Below are positions 18,543 to 26,380 of a stretch of 64,000 bases of DNA, piece after piece. Location of the stretch: assembly GCF_001940235.1 (NCBI RefSeq), contig NZ_MJIE01000001.1:2604001-2668000 (forward strand), read 5' to 3'. This DNA comes from Hornefia porci. Its GTDB lineage: Bacteria; Bacillota; Clostridia; Peptostreptococcales; Anaerovoracaceae. The notes under the pieces are model-generated. The model was not told the origin of the DNA and searched no databases. It was given only the letters and a program-made list of their open reading frames with translations. The first letter of the stretch is position 1. Every line of letters begins with the position of its first letter. Both the position numbers and the translations under genes were made by a program.

Positions 18543-18571
18543 TTGAATATTTGAAATCACTGCTCTATAAT
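18543..18571 (+). promoter_or_regulatory. Promoter of the zinc-ribbon gene
   Basis: TTGAAT at 18543-18548, spacer 17, TATAAT at 18566-18571. The 18378-18665 region has no other gene; just upstream, CCCG..CGGG (about 18512-18527) could form a small hairpin. Confidence 0.65.
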
Positions 18572-18665
18572 ATCTTAGAAATGTCTTAGACAATGATTCA
18601 AGGCAGGGAATGATGTGAGTCAGGCAATGATGTAAATCATACGATGAAAGAAACAGGAGGAAATT

Positions 18666-18854
18666 ATGACCTGGGGACCGAGTTTTATGTATTACCACTG
18701 TCCCGAATGCGGAATCAAGTTCAAATATGCGATTGACATGATCCCGGAATTCGGCGATGATTACGGGAAATGTCCGCGGTGCGGAGCGATGGGCGTTTAT
18801 GAAAAGGACGGAGCCAGAACGCCGGACGATGCGGATTATGAAGAGGTGGAATGA
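18666..18854 (+). CDS. Small zinc-ribbon protein
   Basis: 62 residues with a good AGGAGG ribosome binding site 6 bases upstream. Two CxxC knuckles, YHCPECGIKF and GKCPRCGAMG, about 22 residues apart, make a rubredoxin-like zinc ribbon. The C-terminus is acidic. It precedes the sigma-54 activator gene by 84 bases and may be cotranscribed. Function unknown. Confidence 0.8.
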   Translation: MTWGPSFMYYHCPECGIKFKYAIDMIPEFGDDYGKCPRCGAMGVYEKDGARTPDDADYEEVE

Positions 18855-18938
18855 GACGCGCGGATTGGGGGCGAAGAGCCCGACCGCCGGCAGATGTGTG
18901 CGCAGGATACGGCTGCCCCGTTCAGGGAGGATGGACAA

Positions 18939-20306
18939 ATGGACGAGCATAGAATACTTGAAATCCTCAGAGACTATTACGAGGAGTCGATTTTCATAAC
19001 AGACGACAAGGGAATCGTGGTTTTTGCCAATAAGGTCGCTGCGCGGCGTATAAATTCCGCAATTCCGGATATGGTTGGAAAAAATGTCCGGGAGCTCGTC
19101 AGGAACAGAGTATACGAATATTCCACTACGGAGGAAGCGATACGAACCGGAAGGACGGCGGTGGGGCGCATCGACGACAATGTTTTTTCCAACAGCGTTC
19201 CTGTATTTGACGGCGAGAGAAAGCTGGAATACGTTGTTACGAATAATATGAACCTTAAGCACAATCAGGAGTGGGCGAACATTATCGAGAGCAACAAGGC
19301 TGAGAACAGCAGACTCCGCCGCGAACTGGACTATATGCGGCTGAAGGACCAGCGTGTCGTAATCGCCAACAGCCCCATCATGAAGAATGTGCTGAAAATG
19401 GTGGAGGCGGTAGCTCCCACGGACAGCAGCGTCGTCATTCTGGGGCAGAGCGGAACGGGGAAGGATGTGATTTCCCAGCTGATTCATGAAAAATCCCATC
19501 GCTCGAATAAGTCCTATCTCAGCGTCAACTGTGCGGCCATGCCGGAGGCACTGCTGGAGAGCGAACTGTTCGGCTATGAATCAGGAGCCTTTACGGGAGC
19601 GAAATCCGGAGGTAAAATCGGCCTGTTTGAGGCGACTGACGGAGGGACTATTTTTCTGGATGAAATCGGAGAGATGTCGCTGCCGCTTCAGGCGAAACTG
19701 CTCCGCGTGCTGGAAAGCCATGACATACGCCGTATCGGCGGGATAGAGAACATTCATGTGGATGTCCGGGTCATCTGCGCAACCAACCGTGATCTGGAGA
19801 AGATGGTTGCGGAGGGAACCTTCCGTGAGGATCTGTATTACCGGCTCAGTGTCTTCACCATTCAGCTCCCGCCTCTGGCGGAGAGAAAGGAGGATATCCT
19901 CCCGATCGCCCAGATGTTTCTGGATCAGCTGAACCATAAATACGGGACAGATAAGGTGCTGGCGGACGTTACAAAGGATACGATGCTGAACTATTACTGG
20001 CCGGGAAATATCCGGGAGCTGAGAAATGTCGTGGAGCGAATCTACGTGATCAGCCAGGACAACAAGCTGTTTTTTACTCCGGTGCCGACGGCTGAATACG
20101 GAGAAAAGCCTACGGACAGACCGGCAGACAGAGCGGAGGAGCATGAGCCGGAACGTGAATTCGGAAGTCTGAAGGAGTATGTGGATTTCGCGGAGCGTCA
20201 GTACATCGACCGGATCATGGCTGACTGCGGCGGATCGGTTGGAAAGACTGCGGAACGGCTGGGAATTCACCGGAGCGTTCTGTATCGGAAGCTTCACAAA
20301 AAATAA
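18939..20306 (+). CDS. Sigma-54-dependent transcriptional activator with N-terminal PAS domain
   Basis: About 455 residues. An N-terminal PAS-type sensor (residues 1-115, starting MDEHRILEILRDYYEESIFI and containing DDKGIVVFANKVAA) precedes a AAA+ domain (about 130-365) with Walker A ILGQSGTGKDVI, the sigma-54 contact loop ESGAFTGAKSG and Walker B GGTIFLDEIGEM. A Fis-type helix-turn-helix closes the protein (GKTAERLGIHRSVLYRKL). The start at 18939 has GGAGG 8 bases upstream. A sigma-54 promoter lies about 150 bases after the stop, so it most likely switches on the following catabolic operon in response to a small ligand bound by PAS. Confidence 0.93.
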   Translation: MDEHRILEILRDYYEESIFITDDKGIVVFANKVAARRINSAIPDMVGKNVRELVRNRVYEYSTTEEAIRTGRTAVGRIDDNVFSNSVPVFDGERKLEYVVTNNMNLKHNQEWANIIESNKAENSRLRRELDYMRLKDQRVVIANSPIMKNVLKMVEAVAPTDSSVVILGQSGTGKDVISQLIHEKSHRSNKSYLSVNCAAMPEALLESELFGYESGAFTGAKSGGKIGLFEATDGGTIFLDEIGEMSLPLQAKLLRVLESHDIRRIGGIENIHVDVRVICATNRDLEKMVAEGTFREDLYYRLSVFTIQLPPLAERKEDILPIAQMFLDQLNHKYGTDKVLADVTKDTMLNYYWPGNIRELRNVVERIYVISQDNKLFFTPVPTAEYGEKPTDRPADRAEEHEPEREFGSLKEYVDFAERQYIDRIMADCGGSVGKTAERLGIHRSVLYRKLHKK

Positions 20307-20342
20307 TCCGGGAAGTATTCAGAAGAATTTAAAGCAGAAGGC

Positions 20343-20387
20343 CATGTCGCAAATCAACAACATTTTTGGTTGTTAATTTGCGACATG
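20343..20387. terminator. Long perfect-type inverted repeat: terminator of the activator gene or its upstream binding site
   Basis: CATGTCGCAAAT-C-AACAAC (20343-20361) pairs with GTTGTT-A-ATTTGCGACATG (20369-20387), 18 of 19 pairs, around a short T-rich loop. A T-rich tract (20392-20397) follows. It fits a terminator. It also lies about 70-115 bases upstream of the sigma-54 promoter, the expected place for an activator binding dyad (TGTCGCAAAT..ATTTGCGACA). Both roles are possible. Confidence 0.65.
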
Positions 20388-20456
20388 TTGTATTTTTGCA
20401 TCATCGAATAAACGCCGGATATGTGATGGAACGTTGAAATTTAAATGAAGTTTTTG

Positions 20457-20474
20457 TTGGCACGACTCATGCTA
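20457..20474 (+). promoter_or_regulatory. Sigma-54 (-24/-12) promoter
   Basis: TTGGCACGACTCATGCTA carries GG (20459-20460) and GC (20471-20472) at the required 12-base distance, with TTGGCACG matching the -24 consensus. The transcript start is expected near 20484, about 95 bases before the dehydrogenase start. An activator of the matching class is encoded immediately upstream. Confidence 0.85.
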
Positions 20475-20578
20475 TATACAGATATTGAAATTGATTTCCG
20501 GTGTGAACGGACACCGCGGGGACGGCAGCAGACCGGAATGAGATGAAAATAACACATGGGAACAGAAAGGAAGTTAAC

Positions 20579-21505
20579 ATGAGTTCTGTCAAAAATGTAC
20601 TTGTATGCGGCGGGGGTCTGATGGGAAAGAACATCGCCTTTGTCGCCTCATCCGTTAAGGAGCATAATATCACGATTTATGATGTCAGACCGGTGGATGT
20701 GGAAGGTGGAATCCGCGAAACCATGAAACAGCTTGTGGAAGCGGGAGTCATCACGGAAGCGGAGCTGGACGAGCGCCTTTCCAGAATTCACTTCACTGAG
20801 GACATGGACAGCGACGGCGTTAAGAACGCGGATCTGGTTATCGAGGCAGTATTCGAGGACATGACGTTGAAGCAGGAGACCTTCGCCAAACTGGAGGAGC
20901 GCTGCAGACCGGACTGCATCTTCTGCACCAACAGTTCAGTAATGAGTCCTTCTGAAATCAGCAAGAACCTGAAGCACAGGGAGCGCTTTGTCGGCACACA
21001 TTTCTGGAACCCGGGGCACCTGATCCCTCTTGTCGAGGTGGTGAGAACCGATGCGACCAGTGATGAGACGGCAGACACCGTGATGAAATTCATGAAGGAC
21101 ATCGGCAAGGAGCCCTGTCTCTGCAACAAGGATGTACCGGGCTTTATCGCGAACCGCCTGCAGCACGCCCTCTGGAGAGAAGCTATCTCTATCGTAGAGC
21201 ACGGCATCGCTGATGCGCCGACCGTGGACAAAGCCATCAAGAACAGCTTCGGCCTGCGTCTGCCTCAGCTGGCGCCTCTGGAGAATTCCGACATGGTAGG
21301 AACCGATCTGACGTACAACATCCATAATTACGTGCTGAAGAGCATCGAGGACAGCCACGAGCCGTCGCCGCTCCTTACAAAGATGAAGGAAGAGGGCAAG
21401 ATGGGCTTCAAGAGCGGCGAAGGGTTCTACAAATGGACGCCGGAGCAGATTAAGAAATGCAACGAGGATCTGAATGCATATCTGATCAAAATGCTCTATA
21501 AATAG
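20579..21505 (+). CDS. 3-hydroxyacyl-CoA dehydrogenase family protein
   Basis: About 308 residues. The N-terminal NAD-binding Rossmann segment is VLVCGGGLMGKNIAFVA. The catalytic region reads CTNSSVMSPSEIS and FVGTHFWNPGHLIPLVEVV (active-site His), and the C-terminal helical domain ends GKMGFKSGEGFYKW. The family oxidises 3-hydroxy acids, usually as CoA thioesters, with NAD+. Because the next gene encodes a beta-keto acid cleavage enzyme, the product may be a free 3-keto acid, as in carnitine dehydrogenase; this is inference. GAAAGGAAG precedes the ATG at 20579. Confidence 0.88.
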   Translation: MSSVKNVLVCGGGLMGKNIAFVASSVKEHNITIYDVRPVDVEGGIRETMKQLVEAGVITEAELDERLSRIHFTEDMDSDGVKNADLVIEAVFEDMTLKQETFAKLEERCRPDCIFCTNSSVMSPSEISKNLKHRERFVGTHFWNPGHLIPLVEVVRTDATSDETADTVMKFMKDIGKEPCLCNKDVPGFIANRLQHALWREAISIVEHGIADAPTVDKAIKNSFGLRLPQLAPLENSDMVGTDLTYNIHNYVLKSIEDSHEPSPLLTKMKEEGKMGFKSGEGFYKWTPEQIKKCNEDLNAYLIKMLYK

Positions 21506-21513
21506 TATCTGCT

Positions 21514-21612
21514 CATTAAGTCCCCGTCGGACTTAATGGCGCTGACAGCAGCTTTTCAGCAGCGCTGCGGCGCACAGCGCAATTGCAGAGCGCACCGGCA
21601 GATCACCGGACC
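21514..21612 (+). repeat. Dispersed structured element, copy A (5' part)
   Basis: It lies between the dehydrogenase and cleavage enzyme genes. A perfect 10-bp hairpin (CATTAAGTCC 21514-21523 with GGACTTAATG 21529-21538) is followed by GGCGCTGAC..TCAGCAGCGC and a partly degenerate GC-rich hairpin (about 21566-21598). Copies B (40468) and C (43908) share the same order of hairpins. The fourth, AT-rich hairpin of B and C is not preserved here. Confidence 0.75.
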
Positions 21613-21670
21613 TGATTTTGTAAATGTATTAAAGAATAGATAGATAAGAAATTGACGGGAGGAAAAGAAA

Positions 21671-22522
21671 ATGGATAAGAGCTTAAAGAACAAACGCATC
21701 ATCACAGCAGCAGTAACCGGAGCATGGCCGAAGAAGGAAAACAATCCGAATGTTCCCATGACGCCGGAGGAAATCTGCGAGGACGTATATGACTGCTGGC
21801 AGGCAGGCGCCGCCGTCGCCCATCTCCATATGAGAGACGACGAAGGAAACGGGACGATGGATCACAACAAGTTCAAGAAGACTGTTGACCTGATTCATGA
21901 GAAGCATCCTGACTGCGACATCATTCTGAATCTGACCACATCCGGCGACATCTACGCGACTGACGAGACCCGTATGGAGCACGTCAAGGAACTGAAGCCT
22001 GAAATGGCGTCCTATGACTGCGGCTCCATGAACTGGCTGAACAGCGGCCTGTTCCTGAACAGCCCGACTTTCCTGGAGAACCTGGGAAAGCTGTTCCAGG
22101 AGACCAATACCAAGCCGGAAATCGAAGCCTTTGACCCTGGCATGATCGCAAACGCCGCATACTATGTCAAGAAGGGCATCCTGAAGACTCCGCTTCACTT
22201 CCAGTTCTGCATGGGCTGTGCGAACGGAATCCCCGGAACAGTCAAGAATCTGGTATTCATGAAGGAAACCATGGATCAGCTGTGCCCGGGCTCTACATGG
22301 AGCACCTTCGGCGTAGGTCACAGCGCGATGGAAATCATGTACGCAGCCATTGCTCTGGGCGGAAACATCCGCGTAGGCATGGAGGACAATGTCATGTACG
22401 CGAAGGGACAGTTGGCGGACAGCAACAGACAGTTTGTCGAAAGAGCTGTAAGAGTGATTAAGGAGTACGGTCTCGAGGTTGCCACTCCGGATGAGGCACG
22501 CCAGATCCTCGGTCTGAAATAG
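21671..22522 (+). CDS. Beta-keto acid cleavage enzyme (BKACE, DUF849; Kce-like)
   Basis: 283 residues. The family condenses a beta-keto acid with acetyl-CoA to give acetoacetate and a new acyl-CoA, using Zn2+. The zinc site is visible as AVAHLHMRDDEG near residue 48 (HxH) and the later VGMEDNVMY near 236 (Glu). Other family blocks are NLTTSGDIYA and FGVGHSAMEIM. The best-known members act on 3-keto-5-aminohexanoate (lysine fermentation) or dehydrocarnitine; the true substrate here cannot be read. The position between a dehydrogenase and a short-chain fatty acid transporter fits a complete small catabolic route. Good GGGAGG site upstream. Confidence 0.9.
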   Translation: MDKSLKNKRIITAAVTGAWPKKENNPNVPMTPEEICEDVYDCWQAGAAVAHLHMRDDEGNGTMDHNKFKKTVDLIHEKHPDCDIILNLTTSGDIYATDETRMEHVKELKPEMASYDCGSMNWLNSGLFLNSPTFLENLGKLFQETNTKPEIEAFDPGMIANAAYYVKKGILKTPLHFQFCMGCANGIPGTVKNLVFMKETMDQLCPGSTWSTFGVGHSAMEIMYAAIALGGNIRVGMEDNVMYAKGQLADSNRQFVERAVRVIKEYGLEVATPDEARQILGLK

Positions 22523-22645
22523 TTCCGGACAATACGGCGACACGGTGACAGAAGTCATTCAGCTCACTGAGGCCTCCGGGTCTCAGTGAGTGATATAGAC
22601 GTTATCATTATCAATTTATCAATAAGAGTTATGGAGGAAAAACCT

Positions 22646-24022
22646 ATGCCTACTGCTGAAACATTAAACAAAGACAGAGGAAATATCTTCTGGAGAATAT
22701 CAAAGAAGTTCCAGTTCGCGGCAGAAAAGATCATTCCGGACGCATTCGTATTCTGTATCGTTCTGGCTATCCTGACCTTTCTGCTCGGCTGGATATTCAC
22801 TAAATCCACATTCCTGAACATGGTTCAGTACTGGTATGACGGATTCTGGACGCAGTCTGCGTTTGCTTTCCAGATGACGATCATGGTCGTTGTCTGTGCG
22901 ACATTCGCGAAGGCTCCGTCTGTAAGAAAAGGACTTGACAAACTCGCGGGAATCGCGAAAACCCCGAAGGGCTGCATGGCGGTCATGATGATTTTCGGTT
23001 ATGTCGCGTCCTTCATCAACTGGGCGTTCTGCACAGTCTGCACACCGATTCTGGCCATGCGTATGGCGAAGAATATGAAGGGCCTGCATTTCCCGATGAT
23101 GGTTGCGGCCGGATATACGACCATGATCCTCGGACAGTGCATGGGACCGTCGGCTACAGTATACGCGATGGTAGCCGGAAAAGGTCACCAGTTTGAAAAC
23201 ATCATCGGCGTTCTGCCTCAGAACCTGACGACATACAACCCGATGAACGTGATCCTGTGGTTCATCCTGGCAATCGTCGTTATGATTGTGTCCATCATGA
23301 CCGTTCCGCCGAAAAATGAAATCGTTGAGTTCCACGGAAATATCGCTGACGCGGATATCCAGCTGGAGGAGCCGGAAGAGATGACGCCGGCTGAGAGAAT
23401 GAACAGCTCCCGCATCATCATGTACGTTGTCGGCGTGATCGGCATTGTGTATGCAGTGATGAGCTTTGCGACAAAGGGTTTCCTGGGTTCTCTGGATCTG
23501 AACTTCATGATCTTCCTGTTCATCACGTTGAACTGTTTCGCGTATAATACGCCGAGAAAATTCATCGCGGCACTGAAGGACTCCATGTCCCTCTCCACCG
23601 ATGTTATGATTCAGTTCCCCTTCTACGGTGCGATCATGGGAATGATGACCATGTCCGGCTTCGGTCAGATCGTCATCGACGGAATGTCACACATTGCAAC
23701 ACAGGCAACGATGCCGCTCGTTACATACATTTCCGCATGTATCCTGAACCTGTTCATTCCTTCTCAGGGCGGTCAGATCATCGTACAGGGACCGATCATC
23801 CTGCCGCTCGGAAAGAGTCTGGGATGCTATATGCCTGATATTCTGAACGCCTTCGTCTACGGCGATGAAGCCACGAACCTGCTGCAGCCGCTGTATCTGA
23901 TACCGGCTCTGGCAGTCGTCAACGTACCTCTGAAGAAGGTTTGGGGATATTGCGCATACATCTTCGTAATCATGTTTGTTATTACCTGCATCGGTCTGAG
24001 AGTTCTTCCGGGGCTGGTATAG
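22646..24022 (+). CDS. Short-chain fatty acid transporter (AtoE/TIGR00366-like)
   Basis: About 458 residues, nearly all membrane: roughly 11-12 hydrophobic helices beginning DAFVFCIVLAILTFLLGWIF. Family-like motifs are AFCTVCTPILAMRMAKN and a C-terminal FIPSQGGQIIVQGPIILPLG. AtoE-type carriers take up short-chain acids such as acetoacetate or butyrate. The start MPTAETLNKDRG at 22646 follows GGAGG; an upstream in-frame ATG at 22586 has none. It is in the sigma-54 operon and could import the substrate or move acetoacetate or butyrate produced by the pathway. Confidence 0.85.
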   Translation: MPTAETLNKDRGNIFWRISKKFQFAAEKIIPDAFVFCIVLAILTFLLGWIFTKSTFLNMVQYWYDGFWTQSAFAFQMTIMVVVCATFAKAPSVRKGLDKLAGIAKTPKGCMAVMMIFGYVASFINWAFCTVCTPILAMRMAKNMKGLHFPMMVAAGYTTMILGQCMGPSATVYAMVAGKGHQFENIIGVLPQNLTTYNPMNVILWFILAIVVMIVSIMTVPPKNEIVEFHGNIADADIQLEEPEEMTPAERMNSSRIIMYVVGVIGIVYAVMSFATKGFLGSLDLNFMIFLFITLNCFAYNTPRKFIAALKDSMSLSTDVMIQFPFYGAIMGMMTMSGFGQIVIDGMSHIATQATMPLVTYISACILNLFIPSQGGQIIVQGPIILPLGKSLGCYMPDILNAFVYGDEATNLLQPLYLIPALAVVNVPLKKVWGYCAYIFVIMFVITCIGLRVLPGLV

Positions 24023-24106
24023 GCGACAAAGGCAAACGGGATGTGATCTCGAATGAACGAACCGGCAAAGAAAAGCAAAGATGATAAATTAAAGGAGAAC
24101 AATGAA

Positions 24107-24412
24107 ATGAATGAAAAGGACAGCAAGAGAAAATCCCGCACTGAGCTGATGGAAGGACTGGTGATCCTGTATTTCGTAATCTGCCTCTTCATCGTGGCAA
24201 TGGCGCAGCAGTATAAGTTCATGACTTATGGGCAGCTGTCGATCCTGTTCCTGCCGCTTCTGGTCGGATTCATCTTCTTCGAGATCCATCAGTATAAAAA
24301 TCCTCAGGCGAAAAGACGCCCGTCACTGACAAGAACAGTGATTTCCTGCGGGCTGGTAAGCTTCATGATCGTGCTGACGGTTCTGTATAACACTGCAAAC
24401 CTGTTCAGTTAG
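24107..24412 (+). CDS. Small membrane protein, last gene of the sigma-54 operon
   Basis: About 101 residues from MNEKDSKRKSRTEL; AAGGAG lies 9 bases upstream, whereas an in-frame ATG at 24053 has no good site. Three hydrophobic segments are visible (GLVILYFVICLFIVAMAQ, GQLSILFLPLLVGFIFF, ISCGLVSFMIVLTVLY). The N-terminus is strongly charged. It ends by overlapping the convergent SHOCT-protein gene by 8 bases. Perhaps an accessory subunit for the transporter; no family is recognised. Confidence 0.7.
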   Translation: MNEKDSKRKSRTELMEGLVILYFVICLFIVAMAQQYKFMTYGQLSILFLPLLVGFIFFEIHQYKNPQAKRRPSLTRTVISCGLVSFMIVLTVLYNTANLFS

Positions 24413-25286
24413 CGATGGAAAGGATTAATTCCTTCTTCTTCTGATATTCAGGCTCTGAAAGGATACCCGCCTTGTAAAGGGAATCCAGATTGGAGAGAAG
24501 CGCTGATACATCGGATTTTGTAAAATGCGGCGCTGCGTCCTCAGTGGAACATTCTGCTGGACGCGGCGCTGTTTTGCTGTGAAGCGTCCGCAGCCAGGCG
24601 CAGGCGTCAGAAACCGCGGAAAAGGACTTTTCCGCATGAACCTGCCAGATTCCGCTTCCGTGCTCATCCCGCTCGATGCCGGGATATTCCATTTCCATCA
24701 CGGCTGTGATACGGCCGTAATGAAGGCGGATGACGGGACGCAGAAGCTCAGCGTCGCGGAAATTGAAATCATGCTCCGGATTCTCCCGGAAATACCGGCT
24801 GAAATACATTTTGCTGCTGGTTCCGAGATAACGGATATGGATGTTTCCGTCAGGAATGCTGAACTCGGTTTCGATAACCGGACTGGTCATGCCGATCTTG
24901 CCATAGGCGTTAGTGCCAGCGGTGGCAGCCTTTGTATAATCGTTGACTTTTATCTTCGCCTCGACGACGACAGAGTCGGCGGAAAAATCTTTTGTCTCTG
25001 CATGATCCCGGAAGAGCTCGCCTGCCCAGTCCGTCAGGGCGGAGGGATCTGTGTCCGGGGACAAAGGAAGGACGATGAAAGGATCTCTGTTCAGAAGTCC
25101 GCCGGCAGGTGCGTCAAGATCCGCTGCCAGAACGAGACTGCGGTCGCGGTCATCGGTTTCTCTGGAGCCATGCTGAATCAGACAGTCCGGACACCAGGAC
25201 AGCGCGCGGATATTCCGGCGCGGAACAGTTTTCCTGCGGTTTATGACGAGCGCATTCTCGGTCAGCTCGATCTGGTTTCTTTTCAT
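24405..25286 (-). CDS. Hypothetical protein with C-terminal SHOCT-like motif
   Basis: About 293 residues starting MKRNQIELTENALVIN, with GGAGG upstream on the minus strand. The N-terminal part contains ALSWCPDCLIQ, a CxxC that may bind a metal. The C-terminal 30 residues, LDSLYKAGILSEPEYQKKK, match the short SHOCT oligomerisation motif. The central part (about 40-250) is not recognised. A consensus-like promoter precedes it. It is transcribed against the sigma-54 operon. Confidence 0.7.
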   Translation of the reverse strand: MKRNQIELTENALVINRRKTVPRRNIRALSWCPDCLIQHGSRETDDRDRSLVLAADLDAPAGGLLNRDPFIVLPLSPDTDPSALTDWAGELFRDHAETKDFSADSVVVEAKIKVNDYTKAATAGTNAYGKIGMTSPVIETEFSIPDGNIHIRYLGTSSKMYFSRYFRENPEHDFNFRDAELLRPVIRLHYGRITAVMEMEYPGIERDEHGSGIWQVHAEKSFSAVSDACAWLRTLHSKTAPRPAECSTEDAAPHFTKSDVSALLSNLDSLYKAGILSEPEYQKKKELILSIAN

Positions 25287-25310
25287 GTTGCACCTCCGAT
25301 TATCAAATGT

Positions 25311-25339
25311 ATTGTAACCATTATGTGGCGGGGGGTCAA
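25311..25339 (-). promoter_or_regulatory. Promoter of the SHOCT-protein gene
   Basis: On the minus strand TTGACC (25339-25334), a 17-base spacer and TACAAT (25316-25311). The start codon is about 25 bases downstream. Confidence 0.7.
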
Positions 25340-25377
25340 GTTTTGTGGTAAGATAATTCACTGAAGGGAGAACTGCT

Positions 25378-25833
25378 ATGAGGAATTTTTTGTTTGAGCT
25401 GATTACAAACCGGGTGTTTCTGGCGGCGGTCTTTTCCTGGGCTGCGGCGCAGGGGAGCAAGATACTCTTTGAAAGCGTGAAGTACGGGTTTTCAAGGGAG
25501 CGGCTGACAGGCGGCGGAGGAATGCCCAGCGGCCATACGGCGACGGTAACCGGACTTACGACGGCCGCGGCGGCTGTTTACGGGCCGGGGGGCTTTGAAT
25601 TTCCCATGGCGCTGTTCTTTTCCATCGTCGTGGTTTATGACGCGATGAATGTGCGTTACGAGACGGGGCGGCAGGCGAAGGTGCTGAACGAACAGAGACG
25701 GCAGAGAATTGAAGCCGGGGAGGATCCGCTGTACGATCGTCCCTTTGTTGAGAAAATAGGGCATACGCTTCCGGAGGTTGTCGTCGGTGCGGCCGTCGGA
25801 ATCGTCATCGGGCTGATTGTCGGACTGGTGTAA
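25378..25833 (+). CDS. Divergent PAP2 family membrane protein (DUF212)
   Basis: 151 residues. Family signatures are GGMPSGHTATVTGL near residue 48, VVYDAMNVRYETGRQAKVLNE near 85 and EKIGHTLPEVVVGAAVG near the end. These correspond to divergent type 2 phosphatidic acid phosphatase-like proteins. Hydrophobic helices at the N-terminus, middle and C-terminus place it in the membrane. The substrate is unknown. AAGGGAG lies upstream of the ATG. It begins 91 bases from the divergent SHOCT-protein start. Confidence 0.85.
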   Translation: MRNFLFELITNRVFLAAVFSWAAAQGSKILFESVKYGFSRERLTGGGGMPSGHTATVTGLTTAAAAVYGPGGFEFPMALFFSIVVVYDAMNVRYETGRQAKVLNEQRRQRIEAGEDPLYDRPFVEKIGHTLPEVVVGAAVGIVIGLIVGLV

Positions 25834-25858
25834 GCGGTCCGGTACAGGAGGAAGGCAA

Positions 25859-26314
25859 TTGACAAAACAGGAATTTGAAGAATATCTGAAGGAAACTCTG
25901 GGCTTTGCGGCGCTTCAGCCGGAGCGGTTTAACGCGGCGCTGGGCGTCCGTTATATGGACTGCGGCGTGGAGCCGGCGCCGTTTGCGGAATTTCTGTATC
26001 AGGCGAAGGAGGAGCATCGCAATCCCTACGGAGGGATTCACGGCGGGATTATTTCATCGCTGGTGGATTACTGCACGGGGACGGGGGCTGTGGCAGTCAC
26101 CCGGCATTTCGTAACGACGGTGGATCTGAGCGTCAGCTATCTGCGCGCGCTGAACGGTGAGAATTTCCGGATCCGTGTGGAATACACCCATGTGGGCGGC
26201 AGGATGATCAGTGCGCTGGTGCGGGTCAGCGACCTTGACAGCGGCGAGTTATGCGCTACGGCGCAGCTGAATTTCATGCAGCTTGCGGAGAAACCCAGGG
26301 GACTTGCGGTGTAG
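25859..26314 (+). CDS. PaaI-type hotdog-fold acyl-CoA thioesterase
   Basis: About 151 residues with TTG as the likely start: AGGAGG lies 7 bases before TTG 25859, whereas the upstream ATG at 25817 lies inside the previous gene without a site. The hotdog signature is NPYGGIHGGIISSLVDYCTGTGAV, followed by TTVDLSVSYLRAL. It would hydrolyse aryl- or acyl-CoA thioesters. A separate promoter starts the acyl-CoA synthetase gene 66 bases further on, so the pair could balance CoA esters. Confidence 0.82.
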   Translation: MTKQEFEEYLKETLGFAALQPERFNAALGVRYMDCGVEPAPFAEFLYQAKEEHRNPYGGIHGGIISSLVDYCTGTGAVAVTRHFVTTVDLSVSYLRALNGENFRIRVEYTHVGGRMISALVRVSDLDSGELCATAQLNFMQLAEKPRGLAV

Positions 26315-26317
26315 ACC

Positions 26318-26346
26318 TTGACTTTGTACGGGGAGAAGACTATTAT
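26318..26346 (+). promoter_or_regulatory. Promoter of the second acyl-CoA synthetase gene
   Basis: TTGACT at 26318-26323, spacer 17, TATTAT at 26341-26346; the start codon is 35 bases downstream. Confidence 0.7.
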
Positions 26347-26380
26347 AGTGGTTGACGAACAGGAAAGGAATTGATTTATT

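Noticed and set aside
18450..19499. 349-codon minus-strand open frame over the zinc-ribbon gene and the activator
   Set aside because: No promoter, no family features and antisense to genes with good ribosome binding sites.
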